Assembly: GCA_959606065.1 (NCBI GenBank)
Contig: CAUHHV010000007.1
Coordinates: 29,119-93,118, forward strand
Reading direction: 5' to 3'
Origin: an uncultured Collinsella sp.
GTDB taxonomy: Bacteria > Actinomycetota > Coriobacteriia > Coriobacteriales > Coriobacteriaceae
Length of the DNA stretch: 64,000 bases
Each line of letters starts with the position of its first letter. Within the stretch, counting starts at the first letter, position 1. The notes beneath the pieces are model-generated. The model saw only the letters and a program-made list of their open reading frames with translations, was not told where the DNA came from and did not search any database. Made by a program: the position numbers and the translations under genes. Shown here one piece after another: positions 49,108 to 58,157 of the stretch.

Positions 49108-49218
49108 TGACCATTAAAGGGGTACGAGATACCCACATGGAATTACATAGCTGCCGAAGAGCAGCCCTTCCTGTGGGTGTCTGGTCCGCTTTAAGCGGTC
49201 GGGCATCTATTTTTTTTG
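49108..49218 (+). promoter_or_regulatory. PyrR-type attenuator of the pyrimidine operon
   Basis: Three exclusive hairpins are visible. (1) CCAT/ATGG, an A-rich internal loop, then GGGTA/TACCC around CGAGA: this matches the shape and part of the loop (NGNGA) of PyrR binding sites. (2) GATACCCACA (49128-49137) pairs with TGTGGGTGTC (49172-49181), with GCTGC/GCAGC inside: antiterminator. (3) GTGTCTGG-CCGC pairs with GCGG-TCGGGCAT (49177-49206), followed by CTATTTTTTTT: terminator. Hairpin 2 shares bases with both others. PyrR with UMP would stabilise 1, free 3 and stop transcription. The fold was read by eye. Confidence 0.75.
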
Positions 49219-49244
49219 ACTGTGTCAGCAGTCAAGACATGTGA

Positions 49245-49841
<597 letters not shown>

Positions 49842-49845
49842 TACC

Positions 49846-50790
49846 GTGGCGTTCAACCATAAGCACCTGATCGACATTACCGAGTACTCCGAAGAGGACA
49901 TCAAGCTCATCCTCGAGACCGCCAAGGCGTTCTCCGAGGTCAACGAGCGTGCGATCAAGAAGGTCCCCACGCTCAAGGGCAAGACCATCGTCAACATGTT
50001 CAACGAGCCCTCGACGCGCACCCGCAGCTCCTTCGAGCTCGCCGAGAAGCGCCTTTCGGCCGACAGCCTCAACTTTGGCGGCTCCTCGACCTCCACGGTC
50101 AAGGGCGAGAGCCTCGTCGACACCGTCGAGACCCTCAACGCCTACAAGATTGATTGCATCGTCGTTCGCGATAAGCACGCCGGTGCTCCCTACATCGTCA
50201 CGCAGAACTCGCCCGCGAGCGTTATCTGCGCCGGCGACGGCAAGCACAACCATCCTACGCAGGCCCTGCTCGACCTGTACACCATCTGGGAGCACAAGGG
50301 TGACTTCCACGGTCTGAAGGTCGCTGTCGTCGGCGATATCGCGCACTCCCGTGTCTGCGGCTCGCTGATCCCCGCCCTTAAGATCATGGGCTGCGAGACC
50401 TACGCTGTCGCCCCCGGCACGCTGCTGCCGCCGGCGCCCGAGGTTCTGGGTTGCGACCACGTGACGAGCGACCTCGATTCCGTCCTGCCCGAGCTGGACG
50501 TCGTCTACATGCTGCGCGTGCAGCAGGAGCGCCTTGAGGGCGCTCCGTTCCCCACGATTCGCGAGTATCACAAGCTCTTCGGCCTGACCAAGGACCGCGA
50601 GAAGCTCATGAAGCCCGATGCGATCATCTGCCACCCGGGCCCCATCAACCGCGGCGTCGAGTTCGACTCCTATATGGCCGACCACCCGCAACGCTCCGTC
50701 ATCCTGGAGCAGGTCTACGCCGGTATCTGCGTGCGTATGGCTATCCTGTATCTGCTGCTTGGAGGTGCCGATAATGGCCTTGCTTCTTAA
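49846..50790 (+). CDS. pyrB: Aspartate carbamoyltransferase catalytic chain
   Basis: A 314-residue enzyme that joins carbamoyl phosphate and aspartate. The carbamoyl-phosphate motif is FNEPSTRTRSSFE; HNHPTQALLDLYTI-like KHNHPTQALLDLY and HPGPINRGVE follow. GTG 49846 has GGGAGGTGAG upstream; the open frame before it is only overlap with pyrR. No pyrI regulatory gene is present. Its end overlaps pyrC by 17 bases. Confidence 0.96.
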   Translation: MAFNHKHLIDITEYSEEDIKLILETAKAFSEVNERAIKKVPTLKGKTIVNMFNEPSTRTRSSFELAEKRLSADSLNFGGSSTSTVKGESLVDTVETLNAYKIDCIVVRDKHAGAPYIVTQNSPASVICAGDGKHNHPTQALLDLYTIWEHKGDFHGLKVAVVGDIAHSRVCGSLIPALKIMGCETYAVAPGTLLPPAPEVLGCDHVTSDLDSVLPELDVVYMLRVQQERLEGAPFPTIREYHKLFGLTKDREKLMKPDAIICHPGPINRGVEFDSYMADHPQRSVILEQVYAGICVRMAILYLLLGGADNGLAS

Positions 50791-52063
50791 GAATGCCCAC
50801 GTCGTCGATCCGTCCGTCGAGCTTGACGGTGTCGTCGACGTCCTGATCGACGGTGACAAGATCGCCGAGGTCGGCGAGAACCTCGCCGCCGAGGGAGCCG
50901 AGGTCCGCGACCTTTCCGGCAAGTATCTCGTCCCCGGCCTGGTGGATATGCACGTGCATCTGCGCGAGCCTGGCTACGAGGTCAAAGAGGACATCGAGAG
51001 CGGCACCCGCGCTGCTGCCAAGGGCGGCTTCACCGGCGTGTGCGCCATGCCCAACACCGATCCCGTCACCGATAACGGCACCGTCGTGGAGTTCGTCAAG
51101 TCCCGCGCTGCCGAGGTCGGCCACTGCCGCGTCTATCCGTCGGGCGCCATGACCCGCGGTCTTAAGGGCGAGGCCATGTCCGAGATGGGCGATATGGTCG
51201 CCCACGGCGCCGTCGCCTTCACCGACGACGGTCGCGGCGTGCAGGGCGCGGGCATGCTCCGTCGCTGCATGGACTACGGCAAGATGTTCGGCAAGGTCTT
51301 TATGAGCCACTGCCAGGACGAGGATCTGGTCGGCCACGGCCAGATCAACGAGGGCAAGGTCTCGACCCGTCTGGCCCTCGAGGGTTGGCCGGCCGCCGGC
51401 GAGGAGCTTCAGATTGCCCGCGACATCGAGATTGCCAAGCTGACCGGTGCCAAGCTGCACATCCAGCACATCTCCACCGCTCATGGCCTGGAGCTCGTGC
51501 GTGCCGGTAAGGCTGCCGGTGTCCAGGTGACCTGCGAGGCCACCCCGCACCACATGTTCCTGACCGAGAACGACCTGGACGAGACCTACAACACCTCGCT
51601 CAAGGTCAATCCGCCGCTGCGCACCGACGAGGATGCCGAGGCCATCCGTCAGGGTGTCATCGACGGTACCGTCGACGCTATCGTTACCGACCACGCTCCC
51701 CACACCCCGTGGGAGAAGGCCCGCGAGTTCGAGCTCGCGCCCTTTGGAATGATTGGCCTCGAGACTTCGCTGTCGCTCGTGCTCACTGAGCTGGTCAACA
51801 CGGGCAAGATGAGCGTGAGCCGCATGGTCGAGCTCATGGCCATCAAGCCGCGTGAGATTCTGGGCCTCGATCAGGTTCAGGTCAAGGCGGGCTCTGTCGC
51901 CGACCTGACCGTGTTCGACCCCTCCGCAACCTGGACGGTTGGCGAGGACGGTTACGAGTCGCGCGCCGAGAACTCCGGTTTTGCCGGCCGCACGCTCACC
52001 GGTCGTGCCACCGATGTATTTGTCGGTGGCAAGCAGACGCTCGCCGACGGCTGCATCTGCTAG
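50774..52063 (+). CDS. pyrC: Dihydroorotase
   Basis: A 429-residue amidohydrolase that closes the dihydroorotate ring. Metal motifs include VDMHVHLREPGYE and, later, IVTDHAPHTPWEKARE; GEAMSEMGDMVAHG lies between. ATG 50774 has GGAGG upstream, inside the end of pyrB, so translation is coupled. Confidence 0.96.
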   Translation: MALLLKNAHVVDPSVELDGVVDVLIDGDKIAEVGENLAAEGAEVRDLSGKYLVPGLVDMHVHLREPGYEVKEDIESGTRAAAKGGFTGVCAMPNTDPVTDNGTVVEFVKSRAAEVGHCRVYPSGAMTRGLKGEAMSEMGDMVAHGAVAFTDDGRGVQGAGMLRRCMDYGKMFGKVFMSHCQDEDLVGHGQINEGKVSTRLALEGWPAAGEELQIARDIEIAKLTGAKLHIQHISTAHGLELVRAGKAAGVQVTCEATPHHMFLTENDLDETYNTSLKVNPPLRTDEDAEAIRQGVIDGTVDAIVTDHAPHTPWEKAREFELAPFGMIGLETSLSLVLTELVNTGKMSVSRMVELMAIKPREILGLDQVQVKAGSVADLTVFDPSATWTVGEDGYESRAENSGFAGRTLTGRATDVFVGGKQTLADGCIC

Positions 52064-52155
52064 CATAGCCTTATCGCTTTTGTGCGCGGTGCCCTTGCGG
52101 TGCCGCGCTTTCTGTTCGTTTAGACCATGCAACCGCATGGGGGATTGGAGCGTCT

Positions 52156-52947
52156 ATGCCCACACCTTCCACTGCACGCATGCACGACTTCGAGGTCGTC
52201 TCGAACCGGGAGATCGCCGACGGCATCTTCTCGCTCGTCATCTCGGCCCCCAAGCTTGCAAGTGCGCTCAAGCCCGGTCAGTTTGTGAACATCGCCGTCC
52301 CCGGCGATGCGTCTTCTCTGCTTCGTGTGCCCTTGAGTTTCTACCGCGCCGACGCCGAGGCCGGCACCGTCGAGCTGTGGTACGCCGTCGTGGGCGACGA
52401 TACCCGCCGTTTGTCCCAGATGGGCCCTGGCTCCACCTCTAACCTGTTGGGCCCCGGTGGCCGTGGCTGGATGGTACCCGAGGGCACCAGGAAGGCACTG
52501 CTCGTCGCCGGTGGCATCGGCGTTCCGCCTGTGCTGTGTCTTGCCGGCATGCTTGCCGAGCAGGGTGTTGATGTGGACGTGTGCCTGGGCTTTGGCACCG
52601 CTTCCAAGGCCGTGGGTGTCGATGAGTTCCGTGCGCTGGGCGCCACGGTTAACGTGTGCACCGACGACGGTTCGCTCGGCACGCACGGTTTTTGCACCGA
52701 TCCGGCAGCCGAGCTGCTTGGAGAGGGCGGCTACGACTACGTCGCCAGCTGCGGCCCCGCCGTCATGATGAAGAAGGTCGCCGCCGCTGCCGCCGAGGCC
52801 GGTGTGTACTGCGAGGTGTCGCTCGAGCGCATGATGAGCTGTGGCTTTGGCGCCTGCAACACCTGCAATGTCGAGACGGTCGACGGTATGAAGGGTGCTT
52901 GTATGTGCGGCCCCGTGTTCGATGCTTCCAAGGTGGTGGTCTTCTAG
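52156..52947 (+). CDS. pyrK: Dihydroorotate dehydrogenase B electron-transfer subunit
   Basis: A 263-residue FAD/[2Fe-2S] protein that passes electrons from dihydroorotate oxidation to NAD. The ferredoxin-reductase-like fold has RVPLSFYRAD and LLVAGGIGVPPVLCLA; the cluster ligands are in CGFGACNTCNVETVDG and the CMCG that follows. The product pairs with the pyrD product next door. GGGGG precedes the ATG. A 92-base gap separates it from pyrC. Confidence 0.95.
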   Translation: MPTPSTARMHDFEVVSNREIADGIFSLVISAPKLASALKPGQFVNIAVPGDASSLLRVPLSFYRADAEAGTVELWYAVVGDDTRRLSQMGPGSTSNLLGPGGRGWMVPEGTRKALLVAGGIGVPPVLCLAGMLAEQGVDVDVCLGFGTASKAVGVDEFRALGATVNVCTDDGSLGTHGFCTDPAAELLGEGGYDYVASCGPAVMMKKVAAAAAEAGVYCEVSLERMMSCGFGACNTCNVETVDGMKGACMCGPVFDASKVVVF

Positions 52948-53870
52948 TGGGTACCGTGAACATGGCCGTCGATTTCGGCGGCGTCAAGATGCAGAACCCC
53001 ATTAACACCGCAGCCGGTACCTTTGGCTACGGTTGGCAGTTCCAGAACTTCTTTGATGTTTCCCAGCTGGGCGCCATCACCACCAAGGGTTGCGCTGCCG
53101 AGCCCTGGCCCGGCAATCCCGCGCCCCGCATGGCCGAGATTCCCGGCGGTATGATCAACTCCGTGGGTCTTCAGAACCCCGGCGTGGCCGCCTTTGCCCG
53201 CGAGTCCGGTCCGTGGCTCGAACAGCTGTCCAAGGACGGCTGCCAGGTCATCTGTCAGGTTGCCGGTCACTCCGTTGACGAGTTTGTCCGCGCACTCGAG
53301 ATGTATGTCGAGCTGTGCCCCTGGGCTGCCGGCTACGAGATCAACGTGAGCTGCCCTAATATCGCCGCCGGCGGTGCCGCCATGGGCTCCACGCCCGAGG
53401 GCGCCTCTTCCGTTATGGCTGCTTGCCGCAAGGTGACCGATAAGCCGCTGTTCGTGAAGATGGCGCCGGTCAACGTCGCCGAGATCGCCAAGGCCCTCGA
53501 GGCTGCCGGCGCCGACGGCCTTTCGGTCATCAACTCCATCCAGGGCATGGCCATCGACGTCCATACCCGCAAGTCCCGCGTGGCCAAGCCCAAGGGCGGC
53601 CTTTCGGGCCCGCTGTGCCATCACATCGCCGTGCGCATGGTCTGGGAGGTTGCCCAGGCCGTCGATATCCCCATCAACGGTGTCGGCGGTGTCATGACTG
53701 GCGAGGATGCGGCTGAGTTTATCCTGGCCGGCGCCACCTGCGTGTCGGTCGGCATGGCCAACTTCGTCGATCCGTGTGCTTCGCTGAAGATCGCGCATGA
53801 GCTCGAGGCCTGGGCCGAGTCCCAGGGCGTAAAGGACATCAACGAGCTGGTGGGTGCTTTCGAATGCTAG
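52947..53870 (+). CDS. pyrD: Dihydroorotate dehydrogenase B catalytic subunit
   Basis: A class 1B FMN enzyme of about 307 residues. FMN and active-site motifs include TAAGTFGYG, ITTKGCAAEPWPGNP, NSVGLQNPGV and NVSCPNI with the class 1 catalytic Cys. GTG 52947 overlaps the last base of the pyrK stop (TAGTG); GTG 52956 or ATG 52962 are possible. Works as a heterotetramer with PyrK and NAD. Confidence 0.95.
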   Translation: MGTVNMAVDFGGVKMQNPINTAAGTFGYGWQFQNFFDVSQLGAITTKGCAAEPWPGNPAPRMAEIPGGMINSVGLQNPGVAAFARESGPWLEQLSKDGCQVICQVAGHSVDEFVRALEMYVELCPWAAGYEINVSCPNIAAGGAAMGSTPEGASSVMAACRKVTDKPLFVKMAPVNVAEIAKALEAAGADGLSVINSIQGMAIDVHTRKSRVAKPKGGLSGPLCHHIAVRMVWEVAQAVDIPINGVGGVMTGEDAAEFILAGATCVSVGMANFVDPCASLKIAHELEAWAESQGVKDINELVGAFEC

Positions 53871-54580
53871 AGAATGATGCCCGCGACCGTGTTATCGTCG
53901 CCCTCGACTGCGACCGTGAGCGCGCGCTCGAGCTCGCCCACGAGCTTTCGGGCCATGCCGCCTGGCTCAAGGTCGGCATGACGCTCTATTACGCTGAGGG
54001 TCCCCAGATCGTCAAGACCTTTAAGGACCTTGGCTTTAAGGTCTTCCTCGACCTTAAGTTCCATGACATTCCGCATCAGGTGCGCGGCGCTGCCCGCTCG
54101 GCCTCGCTTGCCGGTGCCGACCTGCTTTCGGTTCACGGCCTGGGCTCGGGTGCTATGCTCGCTGCCTGCCGCGAGGGTGCCGAGGAGGCGCGTGAGGACC
54201 GCGCCAAGCTCGTCGCCATCACCGTGCTCACGAGCATGAATCGGGATGCCTTGAGCGAGATCGGCGTCGAGTCGCCCGTGGCCGAGGAGGCCGCCCGCCT
54301 GGCAAAGCTTGCTCAGGCCAACGGCATCGATGGCATCGTGTGCTCACCGATGGAGGCTCACGACATGCGTGAGCTGCTGGGTCCTGATGCCCTGATCGTG
54401 ACTCCGGGTGTGCGTCCGGTGGGTGCCGCCCTTGGTGACCAGTCCCGCGTGGCGACGCCTTCCCAGGCTATCGAGCGTGGCGCAAGCCACATTGTGGTGG
54501 GCCGTCCCATCACCGGTGCCGACGATCCGGTTGCCGCCTTTGACGCCATCGTCGCCGAGCTGGTCGAAAACGTCGCGTAA
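53864..54580 (+). CDS. pyrF: Orotidine 5'-phosphate decarboxylase
   Basis: A 238-residue enzyme that makes UMP from OMP. The start VIVALDCDRERA and the active-site LDLKFHDIPHQV (Lys-x-x-Asp type) define it; VTPGVRP follows near the C-terminus. It overlaps the pyrD stop by seven bases. No pyrE gene is in the window, so orotate phosphoribosyltransferase must be encoded elsewhere. Confidence 0.96.
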   Translation: MLENDARDRVIVALDCDRERALELAHELSGHAAWLKVGMTLYYAEGPQIVKTFKDLGFKVFLDLKFHDIPHQVRGAARSASLAGADLLSVHGLGSGAMLAACREGAEEAREDRAKLVAITVLTSMNRDALSEIGVESPVAEEAARLAKLAQANGIDGIVCSPMEAHDMRELLGPDALIVTPGVRPVGAALGDQSRVATPSQAIERGASHIVVGRPITGADDPVAAFDAIVAELVENVA

Positions 54581-54625
54581 AAGATTCCCCTAAGTCACCA
54601 CTTTTGGGTCTCATTAGCACAAAAT

Positions 54626-54690
54626 AGCCCCTGTGCCTGCGTAAACTTTCCCATCCTTTGTGTGGAATCGCAGGTCAGGGGCTTAACTTT
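54626..54690 (+). terminator. Terminator-like hairpin after pyrF
   Basis: AGCCCCTG-TG-CCTGCG pairs with CGCAGG-TC-AGGGGCT across a 27-base loop. TTAACTTT follows, a broken T-run. It separates the pyr operon from the mihF promoter. Confidence 0.6.
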
Positions 54691-54702
54691 GGGCGCAGTA
54701 TA

Positions 54703-54731
54703 TTGCACTTTTTGCGGGTATCGTCTAACCT
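54703..54731 (+). promoter_or_regulatory. Promoter for mihF-gmk-rpoZ-thiI
   Basis: TTGCAC (54703-54708), a 17-base spacer and TAACCT (54726-54731). The start point would be near 54738, giving an 80-base leader that includes the palindrome at 54747-54778. Confidence 0.65.
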
Positions 54732-54746
54732 ATGGAGCCGCGATTA

Positions 54747-54778
54747 GGCATTTTGTACGTTCTACGTGCTAAAATGCC
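54747..54778 (+). repeat. Palindrome in the mihF leader
   Basis: GGCATTTT (54747-54754) and AAAATGCC (54771-54778) enclose ACGT / ACGT inner arms. It lies between the promoter and the ribosome site of mihF, so it can act as an operator or an RNA hairpin. Confidence 0.55.
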
Positions 54779-54819
54779 AATTATTGAATCAGATATAACC
54801 CAACTTTTTGGAGGTACGA

Positions 54820-55128
54820 ATGGCACTCCCTCAGCTTACCGATGAGCAGCGCAAGCAGGCTCTTGAGAAGGCTGCTGCCGCACGTCACGCCCGCGCTGAG
54901 CTTCGCGAGCAGATCAAGAAGGGCGAGAAGTCCCTCGAGTCCGTGCTCAACTCCGATGACCCCATCGCTTCCCGCATGAAGGTTTCCACCCTCATCGAGT
55001 CTCTCCCTGGTTATGGCAAGGCCAAGGCCGCCAAGATCATGGAGGAGCTCGGTATCTCCGCTACCCGTCGCGTCCAGGGCCTCGGCGTCCGTCAGCGCGA
55101 GCAGCTCCTCGAGCAGCTGACCAAATAA
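54820..55128 (+). CDS. mihF: Integration host factor, actinobacterial type (mIHF)
   Basis: A 102-residue DNA-binding protein. A basic helical N-terminal part (QALEKAAAARHARAELRE) precedes an H2TH-like C-terminal region with STLIESLPGYGKAKAAKIMEELGI, read in two parts, and RRVQGLGVRQREQL. It bends DNA and organises the nucleoid; it is unrelated to the proteobacterial IHF heterodimer. ATG 54820 has TTGGAGG upstream. The order mihF-gmk-rpoZ is standard in actinobacteria. Confidence 0.94.
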   Translation: MALPQLTDEQRKQALEKAAAARHARAELREQIKKGEKSLESVLNSDDPIASRMKVSTLIESLPGYGKAKAAKIMEELGISATRRVQGLGVRQREQLLEQLTK

Positions 55129-55698
55129 GTGAGCGCTCAGGATTCCAAGCTCTTTGTGATTTCTGGACCGTCAGGCGCAGGCAAGGGTACGCTCGTCACT
55201 CGTGTTCGCGAGCGTCGCTCTAACCTGGGCCTGACGGTTTCGGCTACCACGCGAGCCCCACGCAAAGGCGAGGTCGATGGCGTCAATTACTTTTTCCTGA
55301 CGCGTGAGGAGTTCGACCGCCGCGTGGCAAACGGTGAGTTTGTTGAGTGGGCCGAGGTCCACGGTAACTGCTACGGCACGTTGGTGAGCGAGGTTCAGTC
55401 CAAGCTCGCCTCTGGTTCGTCTCTCATCTTGGAGATCGATGTCCAGGGTGCCCTGCAGGTGAAGGAGCGTTTCCCCGAGGCCGTGCTGATCTTTATCAAG
55501 CCGCCTTCGCTTGAGGTACTCCGCGAGCGTCTAGTCGGTCGCGGTACCGAGACGCCCGAGACGATTGAGCTGCGTATGGCAAACGCCGCCGATGAGCTTG
55601 CCCTTGCCGACCGCTACGACGACGTCGTGGTAAATGACGATCTCGACCGCGCGACCGATGAGCTCGTTCGCGTTCTCGATATGCATGAAAGGATCTGA
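55129..55698 (+). CDS. gmk: Guanylate kinase
   Basis: A 189-residue kinase making GDP from GMP. The P-loop is VISGPSGAGKGTLV; the GMP site includes SATTRAPRKGEVDGVNYFF, and LEIDVQGALQVKE follows. GTG start abuts the mihF stop. Confidence 0.96.
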   Translation: MSAQDSKLFVISGPSGAGKGTLVTRVRERRSNLGLTVSATTRAPRKGEVDGVNYFFLTREEFDRRVANGEFVEWAEVHGNCYGTLVSEVQSKLASGSSLILEIDVQGALQVKERFPEAVLIFIKPPSLEVLRERLVGRGTETPETIELRMANAADELALADRYDDVVVNDDLDRATDELVRVLDMHERI

Positions 55699-55703
55699 GG
55701 TCC

Positions 55704-55985
55704 GTGTCCGTTGTAAAGCCTTGCATTGACGATCTTCTGGAGAAGACCGATCACAACCGCTTCCTGCTCGCTTCGCTTGCCTCCAAGCGCGCCTGCGACA
55801 TCAATAGCATGCTGCGTGGCCAGCACAACCGCGTGCTTGCCGTCCAGGATGTCGATGACATCACCATCGGGCTTTCCGGTGCCGATACCATCTCGATGGC
55901 TATGGACGAGATTGTCGATGGCGACATCTCTTACGACGAGGCCCGTTACGAGAAGGCGCTCGGCCACAAGGTTGCTGAAGCCTAA
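55704..55985 (+). CDS. rpoZ: RNA polymerase omega subunit
   Basis: A 93-residue omega subunit: VKPCIDDLLEKTDHNRFLLASLASKRACDIN, read in two parts, with the conserved ASKRA motif. GTG start with AAAGGATCTGAGG upstream. It helps fold the beta-prime subunit. Its context after gmk is universal. Confidence 0.95.
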   Translation: MSVVKPCIDDLLEKTDHNRFLLASLASKRACDINSMLRGQHNRVLAVQDVDDITIGLSGADTISMAMDEIVDGDISYDEARYEKALGHKVAEA

Positions 55986-57230
55986 ATGGCAGCTCGCGTC
56001 TGTCTGGTCCACTATCACGAGGTTGGACTGAAGGGCAAGAACCGCGCACATTTTGAGCATATCCTCATGGATAACATCAAGGCGGCCTTGGCCGCCTTTT
56101 CCGTGAATGCCGTGTCTCGAATTTCCGGTTATATCCTCGTGACCTTTAACGAGCATCAGGCCGATGAGGCGGCGCGTGTCATTCGCACCGTTCCCGGCGT
56201 TGCTCGTGTGTCTTTGGCGTATCACACTAACCGCGACCCGCAGGAGTACTGTGCCGCCGCCGTCAAGGCGCTGCGCGAGTTTGGTCCTTTCGATTCGTTT
56301 AAGGTGCACGCCAAGCGCTCCAATACTGACTATGAGCTCACCTCGATTGACATCAATCGTCAGGTGGGCGAGGTGTTGTGCGAGGCGTTTCCTGATAAAA
56401 AGGTTCAGATGCACGATCCTGACGCTATGGTGCACGTACTGGTGGTCCAGGGTAGCGTCTACGTGTATGCGCGCTCCGAGCGCGGTGTGGGCGGTCTGCC
56501 GGTGGGTTCTGCCGGCAAGGTCGTGACGCTGCTGTCGTCGGGTATCGATTCTCCGGTGGCGACCTGGATGCTCGCGCGTCGCGGCGCGGTGTGCGTGCCG
56601 GTACATTTCTCCGGTCGTCCGCAGACGCCCGATACGAGCGAGTATTTGGTGCAGGACATCATCCGTGCGCTTGAGCCGGGTGTCCAGATCGGCCGCCTGT
56701 ACGTGGTGCCGTTTGGTGACTGCCAGCGTGAGATTTCGGTCACCTGTCCCAGCAACCTGCGCGTGATCATGTATCGCCGTATTATGTATTCGGTTGCCGA
56801 GCGCATTGCGCACATCGAGGGCGCCAAGGCCATCGTGACGGGCGAATCGCTTGGGCAGGTTGCCTCCCAAACGCTTGAGAATATCATGGCCGTCAACGAG
56901 GCCGTGAAGATCCCCGTGTTCCGTCCTCTCATCGGTTCGGACAAGCAGGAGATCATCGCGCGCGCCGAGGAGATCGGTACGTTCGATATCTCGACTGAGG
57001 CCGCTCCCGACTGCTGCACGCTGTTTATGCCGCGCCGTCCCGAGACGCACGCTAAACTCGATGCCGTGCATGAGGCCTGGGAGTTGTTCGATCACGAGGA
57101 GATGATCGAGCGCCTGCTCAAGCAGACCGAGTACATCGACTTCGAGAGCAACACGTATAAGGCCCCTAAGACCTTAAAACGCAAACATTCGGAGCTTGCT
57201 CCGCGTGAGATTTACCAAGATCACGAGTAA
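55986..57230 (+). CDS. thiI: tRNA 4-thiouridine synthase ThiI
   Basis: A 414-residue enzyme with an N-terminal ferredoxin-like/THUMP part (HYHEVGLKGKNRAHFE) and a PP-loop domain (LLSSGIDSPVATWML). DCCTLFMPRRPETHA near the C-terminus holds two adjacent Cys. There is no C-terminal rhodanese domain, as is usual in Gram-positives, so sulfur must come from a separate cysteine desulfurase. ATG directly after rpoZ. Confidence 0.95.
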   Translation: MAARVCLVHYHEVGLKGKNRAHFEHILMDNIKAALAAFSVNAVSRISGYILVTFNEHQADEAARVIRTVPGVARVSLAYHTNRDPQEYCAAAVKALREFGPFDSFKVHAKRSNTDYELTSIDINRQVGEVLCEAFPDKKVQMHDPDAMVHVLVVQGSVYVYARSERGVGGLPVGSAGKVVTLLSSGIDSPVATWMLARRGAVCVPVHFSGRPQTPDTSEYLVQDIIRALEPGVQIGRLYVVPFGDCQREISVTCPSNLRVIMYRRIMYSVAERIAHIEGAKAIVTGESLGQVASQTLENIMAVNEAVKIPVFRPLIGSDKQEIIARAEEIGTFDISTEAAPDCCTLFMPRRPETHAKLDAVHEAWELFDHEEMIERLLKQTEYIDFESNTYKAPKTLKRKHSELAPREIYQDHE

Positions 57231-57240
57231 TTTTGTGCAT

Positions 57241-57273
57241 AGACCGACGATGCGTCTGCATCGTCGGTCTTTT
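57241..57273 (+). terminator. Terminator of mihF-thiI operon
   Basis: AGACCGACGATGC / GCATCGTCGGTCT, a perfect 13-bp stem with a GTCT loop, then TTTTG. Strong hairpin with a short T-run. Confidence 0.85.
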
Positions 57274-57348
57274 GCTATCTGGGCATTAGGCGATAAACGG
57301 TTCATTTGTCGACGTTTGCCTGAATAAATGGACATTATTTCGCAAGGT

Positions 57349-57368
57349 TTTGGTCGGCTTTTGGTTTG
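57349..57368 (+). promoter_or_regulatory. Candidate competence-regulator site upstream of comEA-comEC
   Basis: TTTGGTCGGCTTTTGGTTTG, 19 of 20 identical to 27998-28017 upstream of yraN-comM-dprA. It ends 76 bases before the comEA start codon, compared with 72 at the other site. Two TTTGGT hexamers start 11 bp apart. Role inferred. Confidence 0.6.
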
Positions 57369-57443
57369 ACCGCGAAAACCGGTTTTGGAGAATGGCTGTT
57401 GCAGGACTCTTTTCCTGACACGATGTTGTTGGGAGGTTTTGCT

Positions 57444-58157
57444 ATGGCGCAGCGCGAACAACACGAACGGGTCAAACGGATGGACCGCTTGGCGGACAAG
57501 CTACTCGGTCATAAGGCAGTGGTGATGGCGATACTGGTCGTCATTGCGATGGCGAGTGGACTGGCGATGGCGAACCTTGGCGGTGGTTCCGGTGGCGTGT
57601 CGTTTGAGCGCACTGACGGTTCGGGCTCGTTGGTGGAGCCGGGATCCGGTGATGCCTCAAGCGGAAAGACATCCGAAGGTTCTTCGACAAAGGCTTCTGC
57701 CGCGGCAGAGGTTTATGTCGATGTTGATGGCGCCGTTGTGTCGCCCGGCGTATATCGGCTCAAGGACGGCGCTCGGGTGGCTCAGGCGATTGATGCCGCC
57801 GGCGGGCTGGCGCCCGAGGCAGACGTTACGGGGCTCAATCGGGCATCTAAGGTCACTGATGGACAAAAAATTCACGTTCCAACGGTAGGGGAACAGCAGG
57901 CGTCCATTTCGGAAGCCGGTGTTGATGGTGGGGCTTCCGCATCATCGGGCGTGAGTGGCGCAACAGGCCTAGTAAACATCAATACGGCAAGTGCGGCAGA
58001 GCTGCAGACGCTCTCGGGCATCGGCCCCTCCATGGCCCAGTCGATTATCGATGAGCGTACAAAGAACGGTGCTTTTGCCTCGGTTGACGATCTGATGCGT
58101 GTGTCGGGGATCGGCGAGAAGAAGCTTGCCAAAATCAAAGATTGCATCTGCGTATGA
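57444..58157 (+). CDS. comEA: Competence DNA-binding protein ComEA
   Basis: A 237-residue membrane-anchored DNA receptor for transformation. A basic N-terminus precedes one span (about 25-47), then a Ser/Gly-rich linker, an SLBB domain (VYVDVDGAVVSPGVYRLKDG, about 90-150) and two helix-hairpin-helix motifs at the end (VNINTASAAELQTLSGIGP, then LMRVSGIGEKKLAKI). GGGAGG precedes ATG 57444. The stop overlaps the comEC ATG (ATGA). Confidence 0.95.
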   Translation: MAQREQHERVKRMDRLADKLLGHKAVVMAILVVIAMASGLAMANLGGGSGGVSFERTDGSGSLVEPGSGDASSGKTSEGSSTKASAAAEVYVDVDGAVVSPGVYRLKDGARVAQAIDAAGGLAPEADVTGLNRASKVTDGQKIHVPTVGEQQASISEAGVDGGASASSGVSGATGLVNINTASAAELQTLSGIGPSMAQSIIDERTKNGAFASVDDLMRVSGIGEKKLAKIKDCICV

